Positions 43,384 through 55,132 of a stretch of 64,000 bases of DNA are shown here, piece by piece. Below the pieces are notes generated by a model, which did no database searches, was not told where the DNA came from, and was given only the letters and a program-made list of their open reading frames with translations. The stretch is taken from positions 1-64,000 of the forward strand of contig JARJFC010000008.1 in the NCBI GenBank assembly GCA_029310945.1, given 5' to 3'. Origin of the DNA: Leptospira sp. 96542. GTDB taxonomy: Bacteria > Spirochaetota > Leptospiria > Leptospirales > Leptospiraceae. Position 1 is the first letter of the stretch; each line of letters starts with the position of its first letter. Made by a program: the position numbers and the translations under genes.

Positions 43384-46300
43384 ATGCGCAACTGGGTCAA
43401 AATTTCCCTACTATCTTTCCTTTGTTTTGGGTTTGTAACTTCCGAGTTTTCCCAAGGGGCAAGTCCCTACATCGAATTATTTACTCCCACGGGTTCTGTT
43501 AAAAGCCCCAAACAAATCACTGCTAGGTTTAGCCAACCGATGGTATCTTTCGGAGAGGTAAGACCTGGTCTAAAACCCTTTCAAGTGGATTGTCCATTTA
43601 CAGGTACGGAACGATTCATCGACCCTAGCACCTGGGTGTATGAATTTGAAAAACCATTGCCAGGGGGAGTTATTTGTACCTTTGAATTGAACTCTGGTGT
43701 GAAAACACTCAAGGGTGAGTCCATTACAGGTGAAAAAGAGTTTGTTTTGGATACGGGAGGTCCTAGCGTTCGTTACTCGACACCATATTCGGGATCTGAG
43801 ATCAATGAAGACCAAATCTTTGTTTTGAAGTTAGATGCGAAACCAGATTTAAAATCTGTAAAACAATTTGCTTATTTTCGTTCAGAGGAGTTGGGAAATC
43901 GAATCGCCTCTGAAATTGTAGAAGGTGATTTAAAAGAAAAAATTTTGTATGCCAATGGTTATGATGAGCCTGATACTGTGGTTCTCCTAAAAGCAAAACA
44001 AGTTTTTATTCCAGCCAGAAAGATTCAATTGGTTTGGGGGAAGGGCATTGTTTCCGAGTGGGGTGGTGCGTTAAAAGAAGACCAAGTTTTTAATTTTACA
44101 GTTCGACCCATGTTTTCTGCTCGTATGAGTTGTGAACGTGTCAATGCCAAATCAGATTGTATCCCCATTCTCCCGATTTCGCTTAACTTTAGTTCACCAG
44201 TATCGATTAAACTTTTAAAAAAGATTAAACTAGTTTCTAAAGACGGAAAAGAATACCCTTTTAGTCCGTTTGCCGAAAAAGACGATTCCTTTGTCGACTG
44301 GGTTAGTTTTCCTGGACCTTTTCCTGAAAATACTGAATTTAAAATCCAAATCCCAAATTTGGAAGATGAAACAAATCGAAGTTTGGTGAATAAAGACTCC
44401 TTTCCGTTGACAGTGAAAACTGCAGAATTTCCACCTTTAGCAAAATTCAGTGCCAAGTTCGGAATTTTGGAATCCAAAGCATACCCTGCCATTCCAGTGA
44501 CTTTACGCAATTTAGAATTAAGCCTCCCTGTAAAAACAGCCTCACTCAATGTATCTGGATCTTCCCAAAAAACACTTGATATTTTGGAAATTCAGAAATG
44601 GTTCCAAATCATCGGAAGTTCCGAAAGGGAAAAATCAATTTTTGCGAAACCACCAAGCGGATCTAAGGTGAATGGTATCAACCTTCCGAAACCCAATGGC
44701 AAAAAACCTATGGAAGTTGTGGGAATCCCACTCGAAAAACCGGGGTTTTACGTAGTTGAAATTGGAAGCGATGTTCTTGGTCAAAGTTTACTAGAAGAAA
44801 AAGGTAGGATGTATGTTGCGAGTTCTGCCCTTGTCACAAACCTTTCCACACATTTTAAATGGGGAAAAGACACGAGTCTTGTTTGGGTCACGAGCCTAGA
44901 CAAAGGTTTGCCCGAGCCGGATGTGCAGGTTAAAATTTTGGATTGTAAGGGAAACCTTAGGGCAGCGGGAATCACAGGTAAAAATGGAACCATGTTGTTT
45001 GGCAATATCAACTTTAAAGATGTTCCTTACTGCGGTTATTATGAGTTAGGTTCTGGTTTGACAGTATTTGCACAGAAAAACGATGATATCAGTTTTACCT
45101 CAAGCCAATGGAACAACGGAATCGAATCTTGGCGTTTCCAACTCCCACAGACAACTGCCGGTTACGGAAGTGAATTACAAACAATTGTTCTTGATCGAAC
45201 ACTCCTAAAAAAAGGAGAAACCCTTCACCTTAAACATTTCCGGAGAAGTTTCGGAAATTTGGGATTGAACCCAAGTGACCCAAATCAATACCCAAAAACA
45301 GTGGTGATTCGGCACGAAGGATCAGGTGAAACCTATGACAAAAATTTGGTTTGGTCGTTTCCAGGTCATACCGAATCGGATTTTAAAATTCCAAATACAG
45401 CCAAACATGGACTGTATTCTGTTTATTATCCAACGAGTGACGATGATGACTACGGAGTTGTTTTGGCACAGTTCCGTGTAGAAGAGTTTCGATTGCCTGT
45501 TCTGAAAGGAAATATACAATTATTAGGTGGTAAGGTTTCACTCATTTCTCCCAAAGAAGCAGAAGTGGGTTTTGGTTTGGAATACTTATCTGGTGGGGGG
45601 GCAGGCAGTTTTCCTGTGAGTTTACGAACCCAAGTGTCGTCTTCATCGTTCTCCCCCAAAGAAGAATACAGTCAGTTTAGTTTTGACCCCACTCCTGTTC
45701 TTCCTGGAAAGGTGAGGTTGAGTGGTTATGATGAAGAACAAGTTTCCGAATCAAATAGAGAGGTAACAAGTCTCAAAACGAAGATGGATGAAAAAGGTTT
45801 TTTACAACATACCTTTCAGGGCATCAAAAAAACCAAAGGATATTCAAACTTTTTAGTCGAAATGGAATATTCAGATCCTTCAGGTGAGATCCAAACCGTG
45901 TCTCGGAATTTTCCAATTTATTCGGGTAATTTACATTTGGGGATGTTACCTGATGGTTGGATGTTCACAGAAGAAAGTGTGAAATTACAAATGTTAGTAT
46001 TGGATTTAAACCAAAAACCAGTAGCGAATCAAAAATTAAAAGTAGCTGCTTTCAAACGAGATTACTATTCGAATCGCAAACGTTTGGTAGGCGGTTTTTA
46101 TTCATACGAACACTATGAAGAAGTTTCGAAACTAGGCGATTTCTGTGAAGGTAAAACGGATGCAAAAGGGATACTCACTTGCGAACAAAAATCTCCTGGC
46201 AGTGGTGAAATTGTATTTGTTGCTGAAACAAAAGATGAAAACGGAAACCAAATATTTTCACAATACAATGTTTGGGTGTCTTCGAAAGAGGATATGTGGT

Positions 46301-48981
46301 TTGATGTGACTGATCATAACCGAATGGACATCTTACCAGAAAAACGAAGTGTAGAAGTTGGTGAAACAGTAAAGGTTCAAATCAAATCTCCCTTCAGAGA
46401 AGCCACAGCCCTTGTGAGTTTAGAAAGAGAAGGTGTGATCGATTCCTTTGTGACCACAGTTTCGGGCAAAAATCCAGTCATACAAATCCCCATCAAAAAA
46501 GAATATGTTCCTAATGTTTACGTATCTGTTTTACTTGTTCGCGGCCGAGTGGGAGATCCTAAACCCACGGGTCTTGTGGATTTAGCAAAACCCAGTTACA
46601 GGTTAGGGCTTGTTATGCTAAAAGTTGGGGCAAAACCTTATGCTTTGGATGTAAAACTAGCTACGAATAAAAACCTATACGAAGTTCGTGAAACGGTAAA
46701 TCTGAATGTAGAAGTAAAAGATATTTATGGTAAAGTTCCTGATTCACAAACAGAAGTTACTTTGGCAGTTGTGGATGAGGCTCTCCTCGAACTATCACCA
46801 AATCCAACTTGGAATGTACTTGATCAAATGATGGGTACAAGACCCCTTCTGGTAAATACGTCCACTGCATCTTCACAGATCATCGGGAAAAGACATTTTG
46901 GTTTGAAGGCAAAACCGGAAGGTGGCGGCGGTGGAAAACAATCCACTCGTTCTCTCTTTGAAACACTGGTTTTGTGGAAGGGTAAGGTGTTACTCGACAA
47001 AGATGGCAAAACAAAAATCCAATTTAAACTGAACGATTCTCTCACTAGTTTTCGCATTGTGGCCATTGCGAGTTCAGGTTCGAAACATTTTGGAACAGGG
47101 TTTGCAAACATCCAAACTAACCAAGAGTTTCAAACTTTTGCAAGTATCCCGCCTGTCGTCCGAGAAGGAGACCAAGTGAAACATACTTTTTCTATTCGAA
47201 ATGCTGGCAATAGAAATGCAAACCTCAATGTTTCTGTTTCTATCAAGGATGATTATGGTAATAAAGAAGAAACAAAAAACCTCGATGTACAATCTTTGAG
47301 TTTGGATGGAAATACATCAGGTTCTGTTGATTTTGATCTCAACATCCCTGATGGGGTTAAAAAAAGAGAGTTCACCGTTTCTATCAAAGATGAAAAAGGG
47401 AAACAAGTAGATAAAATACTTACCACACAAAATGTACTTCCATTCATCGTAGAGCGTGTTTACCAAGGTGGCCTTTTTCAATACGAAGCCCCGTGGAAGG
47501 AAAGGGCAAAATCTCCTGAAGGTTCGCAACCAGGTTCAGGGCGGATGGAATGGAGAGCTTCGGCTTCGATTTTAACGAGTGTTAGTGGAATTGAAACCTA
47601 TTTTCGTGCTTATCCTTATAGTTGTATTGAACAAAGGTTATCCAAAGCAATAGGGTTAAGGAATGATACAATTTGGAACGATACGATGGCAGATTTACCT
47701 GGTCATTTGGATCAGTTCGGGTTTGTGAAATATTTTTCCAAAATGGATGCGGGGAGTGAAATCCTCACAGCTTATATTTTGACAACAGCTTCCCTCGCTA
47801 ATAAAAAAATTCCAGAGGAAAGTTTTTACCAAATGACCACCGCCTTGCAAGGTTTTTTGGATGGAAGGTTTAGGGGTGAAACTTTTCAGTTTGGAGCAGA
47901 TTTAGTTCTTCGTAAAATCATTGTTTGGGAGGCTCTCACTCGTTACCAAAAGTATGATTGGGACAAGGTTCGGCCTGTATTCGAAAATTTAGAACTTTTA
48001 CCGACTGCGAGTTTAATCGATTTAATGGAAATTTACCACCGAGTGAATGGCCCAGATGAAAGGATCAAGCCTCGTTTAGCGAATATTTTGCGATCACGTT
48101 TGAATTTACAAGGAACCGAACTCTCCATCGCGGATAAAAATTTCCAATCTCCTTGGTGGATTATGGGTTCCAAAGATTATACGATGGCAAAACTACTTTT
48201 ATGGACTTTTTCAGATCCAAGTTACAAAAAAGATTTACCACGACTCATCAAAACCTTTCTGAAAATGCAAAAAAATGCCTCGTTTGATACAACTTTGGCA
48301 AATGCGTACGCTATCCTTGTGATGGATCGGATTGCGAAGAATTTGGAATCCGAAAAAGTTTCCGATGGAAATGTAAATATCCAGTCTTTGGGTAAATCGT
48401 ATTCATTGGAGCCAAATGGGAAACGAATCCTTTCCATTCCGCTTTCGGATAAAGGCGCCGACCTTTCATTGGAATATGCGGGTAAAGGAAAACCATGGAT
48501 CGAATGGCAGGTAAAGAGTAAACTCCCTCTGAAGGAGCCGATCTCTAGTGGATACCGTTTGAAACGAAGTGTCGAAGTTGTAAAAGCTGCCAAAAAGGGA
48601 CAGCTCACAAAGGGTGACACCATTCGTGTCAAACTCCAGATTATTGCAGATTCTCCCAAAACTTGGGTGGTTTTGGAAGATCCGATGCCACCAGGATCAC
48701 TCCCTCTCGGGCGCGGTTTTGGTCGTGAATCGGCAATCCTATCGGGAGAAAGCCAAGGTGAAGGTTCCTATTATTTGAGCTTTGAGGAAAAAACTCTCTC
48801 AACCTACCGCGCTTATTTTCAATACCTCCCAGAAGGCACACACAACATTGAATATTCCTACCGATTGAACCATACTGGGTTGTTTCAGCTTCCGCAAACT
48901 AGGGTGGAGGCGATGTATTCGCCAGAAACCCATGCAGAATTTCCGAATGAAGTTGTGCGGATTTCGGAAGAAGGGAACTAG
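43384..48981 (+). CDS. Alpha-2-macroglobulin-family protein with thioester
   Basis: The 1865-residue exported protein (signal ending in the FSQGA region) belongs to the bacterial alpha-2-macroglobulins, periplasmic protease traps. Many MG beta-sandwich domains fill the N-terminal 1200 residues. A Gly-rich, flexible stretch (GGGGG about residue 1183) lies close to the expected bait region. The intact thioester motif CIEQ is at 1414-1417 in YPYSCIEQRLSK, and the alpha-helical toroid and C-terminal domain follow. It is longer than the usual 1500-1650 residues, mostly before the thioester. It has no clear lipobox. The adjacent pbpC seen in enterobacteria is missing; a membrane phosphatase-fold enzyme follows instead, 14 bp downstream. 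Confidence 0.9.
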   Translation: MRNWVKISLLSFLCFGFVTSEFSQGASPYIELFTPTGSVKSPKQITARFSQPMVSFGEVRPGLKPFQVDCPFTGTERFIDPSTWVYEFEKPLPGGVICTFELNSGVKTLKGESITGEKEFVLDTGGPSVRYSTPYSGSEINEDQIFVLKLDAKPDLKSVKQFAYFRSEELGNRIASEIVEGDLKEKILYANGYDEPDTVVLLKAKQVFIPARKIQLVWGKGIVSEWGGALKEDQVFNFTVRPMFSARMSCERVNAKSDCIPILPISLNFSSPVSIKLLKKIKLVSKDGKEYPFSPFAEKDDSFVDWVSFPGPFPENTEFKIQIPNLEDETNRSLVNKDSFPLTVKTAEFPPLAKFSAKFGILESKAYPAIPVTLRNLELSLPVKTASLNVSGSSQKTLDILEIQKWFQIIGSSEREKSIFAKPPSGSKVNGINLPKPNGKKPMEVVGIPLEKPGFYVVEIGSDVLGQSLLEEKGRMYVASSALVTNLSTHFKWGKDTSLVWVTSLDKGLPEPDVQVKILDCKGNLRAAGITGKNGTMLFGNINFKDVPYCGYYELGSGLTVFAQKNDDISFTSSQWNNGIESWRFQLPQTTAGYGSELQTIVLDRTLLKKGETLHLKHFRRSFGNLGLNPSDPNQYPKTVVIRHEGSGETYDKNLVWSFPGHTESDFKIPNTAKHGLYSVYYPTSDDDDYGVVLAQFRVEEFRLPVLKGNIQLLGGKVSLISPKEAEVGFGLEYLSGGGAGSFPVSLRTQVSSSSFSPKEEYSQFSFDPTPVLPGKVRLSGYDEEQVSESNREVTSLKTKMDEKGFLQHTFQGIKKTKGYSNFLVEMEYSDPSGEIQTVSRNFPIYSGNLHLGMLPDGWMFTEESVKLQMLVLDLNQKPVANQKLKVAAFKRDYYSNRKRLVGGFYSYEHYEEVSKLGDFCEGKTDAKGILTCEQKSPGSGEIVFVAETKDENGNQIFSQYNVWVSSKEDMWFDVTDHNRMDILPEKRSVEVGETVKVQIKSPFREATALVSLEREGVIDSFVTTVSGKNPVIQIPIKKEYVPNVYVSVLLVRGRVGDPKPTGLVDLAKPSYRLGLVMLKVGAKPYALDVKLATNKNLYEVRETVNLNVEVKDIYGKVPDSQTEVTLAVVDEALLELSPNPTWNVLDQMMGTRPLLVNTSTASSQIIGKRHFGLKAKPEGGGGGKQSTRSLFETLVLWKGKVLLDKDGKTKIQFKLNDSLTSFRIVAIASSGSKHFGTGFANIQTNQEFQTFASIPPVVREGDQVKHTFSIRNAGNRNANLNVSVSIKDDYGNKEETKNLDVQSLSLDGNTSGSVDFDLNIPDGVKKREFTVSIKDEKGKQVDKILTTQNVLPFIVERVYQGGLFQYEAPWKERAKSPEGSQPGSGRMEWRASASILTSVSGIETYFRAYPYSCIEQRLSKAIGLRNDTIWNDTMADLPGHLDQFGFVKYFSKMDAGSEILTAYILTTASLANKKIPEESFYQMTTALQGFLDGRFRGETFQFGADLVLRKIIVWEALTRYQKYDWDKVRPVFENLELLPTASLIDLMEIYHRVNGPDERIKPRLANILRSRLNLQGTELSIADKNFQSPWWIMGSKDYTMAKLLLWTFSDPSYKKDLPRLIKTFLKMQKNASFDTTLANAYAILVMDRIAKNLESEKVSDGNVNIQSLGKSYSLEPNGKRILSIPLSDKGADLSLEYAGKGKPWIEWQVKSKLPLKEPISSGYRLKRSVEVVKAAKKGQLTKGDTIRVKLQIIADSPKTWVVLEDPMPPGSLPLGRGFGRESAILSGESQGEGSYYLSFEEKTLSTYRAYFQYLPEGTHNIEYSYRLNHTGLFQLPQTRVEAMYSPETHAEFPNEVVRISEEGN

Positions 48982-48995
48982 GAAAAGTTTACGGA

Positions 48996-51293
48996 TTGGG
49001 TGGGTTTGGAATTATGACTCCAATGGGTCAAATCCAAGCCCCTTATTTTCCTCGCCAGATCGGAACCTATGCCTTTGGCTATTCGGTTTTTTTTTATCTA
49101 TTTTTTTTAATTTTTAATACAAGTTTTACCATTATGGGAGTTGATGTTGGTGACTTCCTCAAACAATACTTAGGCGCTTTTTTTGGGGTTTATTTGATCA
49201 CAACAACCAAAGTGTTTTTGGTTTCTTTCTTTGTTCACCTCTCTCTGTTTTCCATTGCCTACATACCCTTTAAAATTTTTGGAACTGAAACCGAACGATA
49301 TCGGATCTTATTATTTTTCGCTGTTTTTGGTTTTGAAATTTTGGTTTTGTTCCAGTCGTTTGTCCTCTACCCACAAATTTATGGAGAGTTCTTTTTTTTC
49401 CGATACCCTGGTTTTGCAGGTTTACTCTATTTTTTGACTGACCATACAAATTCGTTTATTTTTCAAATTCTTTATACGCTGGTTTTAGTTATTGTTTTTG
49501 GCTCCATATTCTATTCATTGTACAGAAAAAAAATCAAAGAGGGTTTGTTTCTACTTCTTCATTTATTGTTGCTTGGATTCTTACACAATCATGGGAGTTA
49601 TTTGATTGGGATTATCTATTTTGTTTTACTGCTATGGCAAAACAAGAATTACCAAAACGTGCATTTAAAAACATACATTGGTGGTATCATATTCATTCTC
49701 TTTTTATTTGTATTTCCGCTTTTTTTTGATGGATTGACTGGTTTTTTTCGAAGTGGCTCAGTAAAAAATCCTCCCCTCATCATATTGTCTGCAGATTCAC
49801 TTCGGTATGATAAAGTTGGCCAAAAAATCAATGGAGAATCCATAACACCGAATATAGATAAATTATTGTCTGATGGAATTTTTTACCATGACCACCATAC
49901 AACCATTCCACGCACATTTCCTAGTTGGGCCGATCTACTCACAGGTAAGTATTCCATGTCTCATAAGATACGTGATATGTTTCCTGCACTTGAAGAACAA
50001 AAAAGGATTGGGTCAAATGAATTTCCTACCATCTTCCAAATCTTAAAAACCCTTGGTTACCAAAATTATGCGATCGGTAGTTTTGCAGCAGATATATTCC
50101 CACGTGCAAATTTTGGATTCGATGGGGTATTTGCGCCTAACTTCAATGCGAAAATTATGACTTTGCAAAGGACAGCCGAGTCTCAAATTTTACTCCTCCC
50201 TTTTTTGACAGGCACTGTGTTTGGCGGTGGAATGTATCTGTCTGAAATAGACGGATTGTCCACTTGGGGTGATGGGTCTAGGCTCGTGGATAGGTTCAAA
50301 AAGGTTTGTCGTTTTTCTGGAGATTCTAATTTTAGCATCACTTATTTTTCCAGTGTCATCCATTTTCCATACTCACCCGCATACCCACACTACAAACGTT
50401 ATACGAATAAGGATTATTATGGGAAATATAAATACTTAAAATTTGTGGATCCGACTGATTCCAAATCGCCAACAGAATCGGAAATCTCCCAAATTCGTGG
50501 TTTATTTGACAGTGCAGTGTTTGCCTTTGATGAGGAAGTAGGAGAAATCCTTTCGTATCTAAAAGATAAAGATTTGTATGATAAATCAATCATCATTCTT
50601 ACCGCCGATCACGGCGAAGCCCTGTATGAAGATGTACATGGTCAAGGGCATGGGGAACACTTGCGCGGTGAGGCAGTCACTCGTGTACCGCTCATTATCA
50701 AATTTCCGAAAGATTCAAACTTAGGTCTAGTTACCAACACTCATTTTTATGGGATTACCTCTTCTGTGGATATTTACCCAACAATCCTGGATTATTTAAA
50801 AATGCCCACAAAGCAAGAGTTACCTGGCATTTCTCTCTTAAACACAATTGGAAAAACTGATTGGGATTTTGACCGTCTTGTGTATGCAGAAACAGGGATT
50901 TGGTTTTCAGATATGGGAGACCATTTTTTTCAAAAACAAAGGATTCCCTATCCCAATATCTTAAACCTCCACCAAGTGGTTCCAGAAGAAGACTATCAAA
51001 TCATGATTACGGATCCCATATACCGAGAAACCATTGCCTTCGCAAAACATCGATCCATCCAATCCAAAAATTTTAAACTTATCTATATCCCCACAAGAGA
51101 AGGGGTGAAGTTCGAATTTTACGACCGTATCAAAGATCCTTTAAATAAAAACAATCTCTATCCAAACCATTATTTCGCAAAAAAATTGAAAGACAGTCTA
51201 TACGAGACAGTGGTTCGATGGGAAGAAGCGAATGTCGCTGGTGAATACTTAATTCCAAGTCCTATATCCAATATAAATGAAAATAGCCAATAA
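48996..51293 (+). CDS. Membrane alkaline-phosphatase-fold transferase (LTA-synthase/sulfatase-like)
   Basis: The 765-residue protein has five to seven N-terminal membrane segments (about 20-250) and a large extracytoplasmic sulfatase-type domain. The metal site is visible as [10 protein letters not shown] (Asp267) and TADHGEAL (Asp538, His539). The nucleophile loop reads [12 protein letters not shown], with Thr307 where true sulfatases have the Cys or Ser that becomes formylglycine. Thr is typical of LTA synthases and phosphoethanolamine transferases, so a phospho-group transfer to envelope glycans or lipids is more likely than sulfatase activity. It starts with TTG 48996 after AGGAAAAG, or ATG 49014. 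It is flanked by 14 and 11 bp gaps to the macroglobulin gene and carB. Confidence 0.75.
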   Translation: MGGFGIMTPMGQIQAPYFPRQIGTYAFGYSVFFYLFFLIFNTSFTIMGVDVGDFLKQYLGAFFGVYLITTTKVFLVSFFVHLSLFSIAYIPFKIFGTETERYRILLFFAVFGFEILVLFQSFVLYPQIYGEFFFFRYPGFAGLLYFLTDHTNSFIFQILYTLVLVIVFGSIFYSLYRKKIKEGLFLLLHLLLLGFLHNHGSYLIGIIYFVLLLWQNKNYQNVHLKTYIGGIIFILFLFVFPLFFDGLTGFFRSGSVKNPPLIILSADSLRYDKVGQKINGESITPNIDKLLSDGIFYHDHHTTIPRTFPSWADLLTGKYSMSHKIRDMFPALEEQKRIGSNEFPTIFQILKTLGYQNYAIGSFAADIFPRANFGFDGVFAPNFNAKIMTLQRTAESQILLLPFLTGTVFGGGMYLSEIDGLSTWGDGSRLVDRFKKVCRFSGDSNFSITYFSSVIHFPYSPAYPHYKRYTNKDYYGKYKYLKFVDPTDSKSPTESEISQIRGLFDSAVFAFDEEVGEILSYLKDKDLYDKSIIILTADHGEALYEDVHGQGHGEHLRGEAVTRVPLIIKFPKDSNLGLVTNTHFYGITSSVDIYPTILDYLKMPTKQELPGISLLNTIGKTDWDFDRLVYAETGIWFSDMGDHFFQKQRIPYPNILNLHQVVPEEDYQIMITDPIYRETIAFAKHRSIQSKNFKLIYIPTREGVKFEFYDRIKDPLNKNNLYPNHYFAKKLKDSLYETVVRWEEANVAGEYLIPSPISNINENSQ

Positions 51294-51304
51294 ATGGGGA
51301 AACT

Positions 51305-54300
51305 ATGCCGCAACGTAAAGACTTAAAATCAATTCTAATCATCGGATCGGGACCCATCGTCATTGGACAAGCATGTGAGTTTGACTATTCGGGCACACAA
51401 GCAACCAAGGCTCTCCGTGAAAAAGGGGTGCGTGTCATCCTTGTTAATTCAAATCCTGCGACCATTATGACAGATCCAGATCTGGCAGATGCAACATACA
51501 TCGAACCTTTGACTGTCCCTGTTCTTGAAAAAATCATCAAAAAAGAGAAACCTGATGCCATCTTACCGACGGTAGGTGGTCAAACAGCATTGAACTTAGC
51601 ACTTTCCTTACACAAAGAAGGTATTCTTGAAAAGTACAATGTTGAACTCATCGGTGCAAAAGTGGAAGCCATCAGAAAGGCTGAAGACCGTGAGTTATTC
51701 AAACAAGCTATGGAAAAACTGGGAATTAGGGTAGCTAAGTCTTATATGGTATCTGATATGGATGCTGCACGAAAAGCCAAAGATGAAATTGGTTTTCCCA
51801 TCATCATTCGTCCTGCATTCACTTTGGGTGGAACAGGTGGTGGAACTTGTTACGATGAAGCCGAATTTGAGGAGATCGCAGCCAAGGGTCTCTCTGCCTC
51901 TCCCATTTCACAAATTCTAGTAGAAGAATCAGTTATGGGTTGGAAAGAGTTTGAATTGGAAGTGATGCGAGACCTCGCAGACAATGTGGTCATCATCTGT
52001 TCGATAGAAAACCTTGATCCAATGGGGGTTCATACGGGGGACTCCATCACGGTTGCCCCGCAACAAACGTTAAGCGACAAAGAATACCAAAATTTGCGAG
52101 ATATGTCCATCAATATCATTCGTGAAATTGGTGTGGAAACAGGTGGGTCGAATATTCAATTTGCAGTCAATCCTGAAAATGGAGATGTCATTGTAATCGA
52201 AATGAATCCTCGTGTTTCTAGGAGTTCTGCTTTGGCGTCTAAGGCAACAGGTTTTCCAATCGCAAAAATTGCCGCCTTACTCTCGATTGGTTATACGTTG
52301 GATGAAATTAAAAATGACATCACGCGGGTCACACCTGCAAGTTTTGAACCTTCCATTGATTATGTGGTAACCAAAATTCCAAGGTTTGCATTCGAAAAAT
52401 TTCCAGGTTCTGATAATACCTTGGGTGTACAAATGAAAGCTGTAGGCGAAGCTATGGCCATTGGGCGAAACTTTAAGGAAAGTTTTCAAAAGGCACTACG
52501 GTCGCTTGAAACAGATCGTTTTGGATTTGGGAGTGATGGATACCTGAAAGAACTTTTGGAATGGGAATCCGTTCCCGATTCAGAAAAAAAAGATTGGCTC
52601 ACCAAAAAAATCAAACGCCCTACCGATAAACGCATATTCTATGTTAAGTTAGGTTTTAACTTTGGATTCAGTGTAGAAGACATTTTTGATATTTGTAAAA
52701 TTGATCCTTGGTTTTTACACCAGTTTGATGAATTGTTCCAATTGGAAAACCGTTTCCGTAAGGAAGGCAAAATGATGATTTTGGAAATGAAACAAGCTGG
52801 GTTTTCCAATAGACAACTTGCATTTCTCGCAAAAGAAGACCAAGTTCTCACACAAATTCGCAGTGGTGCCGCCATTGATGTCACCAAAGCGAAAGTAGAG
52901 CTTATGTTAAAAGAGGAAGAAGAGAGTGTTGAAAAGTATTTGGACGAAAAAAATATTCGTCCAGTGTATAAACGAATTGATACTTGTGCTGGTGAATTTG
53001 AAGCCTACACTCCTTATATGTATTCTAGTTACGATGAAGAAGATGAGGCTGAAGTTACTTCCAAAAAGAAAGTAATGATCCTTGGTGGTGGGCCAAACCG
53101 AATCGGGCAGGGTATTGAATTTGATTATTGTTGTTGTCATGCTTCCTTTTCTTTGCAGGAAGCAGGAGTCGAATCCATTATGGTCAATTCTAATCCTGAA
53201 ACTGTATCGACTGACTATGATACATCGGACAGATTGTACTTTGAACCATTGAGTTTGGAAGACGTAATGTCTATCTTCAAAAAAGAGAAACCCGATGGTG
53301 TCATTGTGCAACTTGGTGGTCAAACTCCACTGAAATTGGCAAAATCCTTAGAAAAGAGGGGTGTTCCCATTTTGGGAACGAGTCCAGATTCTATTGATAG
53401 GGCAGAGGATAGAAAACGTTTTGCTGAAGTTTTAGATAAACTCAAATTAAAATCTCCAGACAACGGGATTGCAAGTTCAAAAGAGAAGGCACGGGAAATT
53501 GCACAAAAAATTGGTTATCCTGTGCTTGTTCGTCCTTCCTATGTTCTTGGTGGGCGCGCTATGCTCATCGTTAATGAAGAATCCGAATTGGATAAATACA
53601 TGGAAGAAGCAGAAGAAGTTTCTGAAGATCGGCCATTACTTGTAGATTCATTTTTACAAGACGCAACCGAAGTGGATGTGGATGCACTTTGTGATGGGAA
53701 GGATGTATTTATAGCAGGGGTTATGGAACATATCGAGGAAGCAGGGATTCACTCGGGAGACTCAGCTTGTATTCTGCCTCCCCAATCCATCTCACAAAGA
53801 ATGATCCAAGAAATTGAAGAGGCAACTTATAAACTAGCCTTAGAGTTAAACGTTAAAGGTTTAATCAATGTCCAGTATGCAATCAAAGATGAAACTTTGT
53901 ATGTTTTGGAGGTGAACCCACGGGCTTCGAGGACAGTTCCTTTTGTTGCAAAATCGATTGGAATACCCGTCGTAAAGATTGCAGTTAGACTTATGCTTGG
54001 TGAAACATTGGTTAGTTTTAATTTAGGCAAACGGTTTTCAGCACCGATGATTACTGTCAAAGAAGCTGTTCTACCTTTCAGCAAATTTCCTGGAGTAGAC
54101 ACTATCCTTGGTCCTGAGATGAGGTCAACCGGTGAAGTGATGGGTGTTGCCCTATCCAAAGGTGAAGCATTTGTAAAAGCACAAATTATGGCAGGAGAAG
54201 AACCTCCGAAAAATGGTACCGTGTTTGTGACAATCAATGATAAGACAAAAAAAGATCTATTGGAATCGGTTCGTTCTTTATCAGGGCTTGGTTATAACAT

Positions 54301-54616
54301 CATTGCAACAGAAGGTACGCACAAATTTCTATCGGAAAATGGAATCATTTCAAGTAAGATAAACAAAATATATGATGGTTACTTTCCGAACGTCATCGAT
54401 TACATTCGAGAAAAAAAGATTCACTTGATTATCAATACTCCGCTATCGCGCGTTACACGTGAAAATGCTTTTACCATTAGACAGGCAGCCATCAAATACA
54501 AGGTTCCTTGTTTGACAACAGCTCAAGCGGCAAAAGCACTCATTCACGGACTCGTTGAAATGAAAGACAAAGGGTTTTCTGTGAATTCTTTGCAAGAAAT
54601 ACACAAAAAGAAATAG
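51305..54616 (+). CDS. carB: Carbamoyl-phosphate synthase large subunit
   Basis: The 1103-residue enzyme makes carbamoyl phosphate from glutamine-derived ammonia, bicarbonate and 2 ATP, feeding pyrimidine and arginine synthesis. It has two homologous ATP-grasp halves ([20 protein letters not shown] near the start and [20 protein letters not shown] near 600) and a C-terminal MGS-like regulatory domain. Both repeated halves are intact. It follows the membrane phosphatase-fold gene by 11 bp with GGGGAAA in front. It ends 4 bp from the convergent DUF1499 gene. The small subunit carA is not in the window. Confidence 0.96.
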   Translation: MPQRKDLKSILIIGSGPIVIGQACEFDYSGTQATKALREKGVRVILVNSNPATIMTDPDLADATYIEPLTVPVLEKIIKKEKPDAILPTVGGQTALNLALSLHKEGILEKYNVELIGAKVEAIRKAEDRELFKQAMEKLGIRVAKSYMVSDMDAARKAKDEIGFPIIIRPAFTLGGTGGGTCYDEAEFEEIAAKGLSASPISQILVEESVMGWKEFELEVMRDLADNVVIICSIENLDPMGVHTGDSITVAPQQTLSDKEYQNLRDMSINIIREIGVETGGSNIQFAVNPENGDVIVIEMNPRVSRSSALASKATGFPIAKIAALLSIGYTLDEIKNDITRVTPASFEPSIDYVVTKIPRFAFEKFPGSDNTLGVQMKAVGEAMAIGRNFKESFQKALRSLETDRFGFGSDGYLKELLEWESVPDSEKKDWLTKKIKRPTDKRIFYVKLGFNFGFSVEDIFDICKIDPWFLHQFDELFQLENRFRKEGKMMILEMKQAGFSNRQLAFLAKEDQVLTQIRSGAAIDVTKAKVELMLKEEEESVEKYLDEKNIRPVYKRIDTCAGEFEAYTPYMYSSYDEEDEAEVTSKKKVMILGGGPNRIGQGIEFDYCCCHASFSLQEAGVESIMVNSNPETVSTDYDTSDRLYFEPLSLEDVMSIFKKEKPDGVIVQLGGQTPLKLAKSLEKRGVPILGTSPDSIDRAEDRKRFAEVLDKLKLKSPDNGIASSKEKAREIAQKIGYPVLVRPSYVLGGRAMLIVNEESELDKYMEEAEEVSEDRPLLVDSFLQDATEVDVDALCDGKDVFIAGVMEHIEEAGIHSGDSACILPPQSISQRMIQEIEEATYKLALELNVKGLINVQYAIKDETLYVLEVNPRASRTVPFVAKSIGIPVVKIAVRLMLGETLVSFNLGKRFSAPMITVKEAVLPFSKFPGVDTILGPEMRSTGEVMGVALSKGEAFVKAQIMAGEEPPKNGTVFVTINDKTKKDLLESVRSLSGLGYNIIATEGTHKFLSENGIISSKINKIYDGYFPNVIDYIREKKIHLIINTPLSRVTRENAFTIRQAAIKYKVPCLTTAQAAKALIHGLVEMKDKGFSVNSLQEIHKKK

Positions 54617-54620
54617 AATT

Positions 54621-55061
54621 TTAGATATCTAGGCCTTCCAGAATGGTTTCGATACGTTTCCGATTCACACCGAAGTCAGATTTTCCCAAACGAGATGCGG
54701 ATCTGAAATGTAGTTCTTTTGTTTTGTCATTAAAGTAAAATTCTACATCGTCCACATAACGCATGATTTTCGATGTAAATTCTGCATAAATATAATTTTC
54801 ATCTTCAGAAATGATTTTGGTTCGTGGCAGGGAGTTGATTTTTTCCTTTAAGGTCGCCTTTGCTATATTAAGTGGCTTTTTGTAAATTATATGCGAGCGG
54901 TAATGTTCTTTGTCGTTTATTTCCGCTTGGCTCGATACACAGTTGGGAGTATTGGGGCAATTGGTTAGTTTACCAGAATTGACGCCAATTGTATTTGGTC
55001 TTGTACCAGTACAATTGGCTAGTAACAATATTGTAAAAATGGAAACAGAAATTCGTTTCAT
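54621..55061 (-). CDS. DUF1499 lipoprotein
   Basis: The protein of about 146 residues from ATG 55061 (AGGAAAAACC in front) has a lipoprotein signal with LLLANC (Cys17). The DUF1499 pattern is clear: CPNTPNCVSS, a YAEFTSKIMRYVDDVEFYF segment and SASRLGKSDFGVNRKRIE at the end. DUF1499 proteins are common envelope proteins of unknown function. It is the last gene before the GH15 gene on this strand, separated by 71 bp. Confidence 0.82.
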   Translation of the reverse strand: MKRISVSIFTILLLANCTGTRPNTIGVNSGKLTNCPNTPNCVSSQAEINDKEHYRSHIIYKKPLNIAKATLKEKINSLPRTKIISEDENYIYAEFTSKIMRYVDDVEFYFNDKTKELHFRSASRLGKSDFGVNRKRIETILEGLDI

Positions 55062-55132
55062 GGTTTTTCCTCTGTGTTTCCAATATAAACCATATTTTAT
55101 GATAATCAATCAATCTCAATTTTTCTGAAAAT

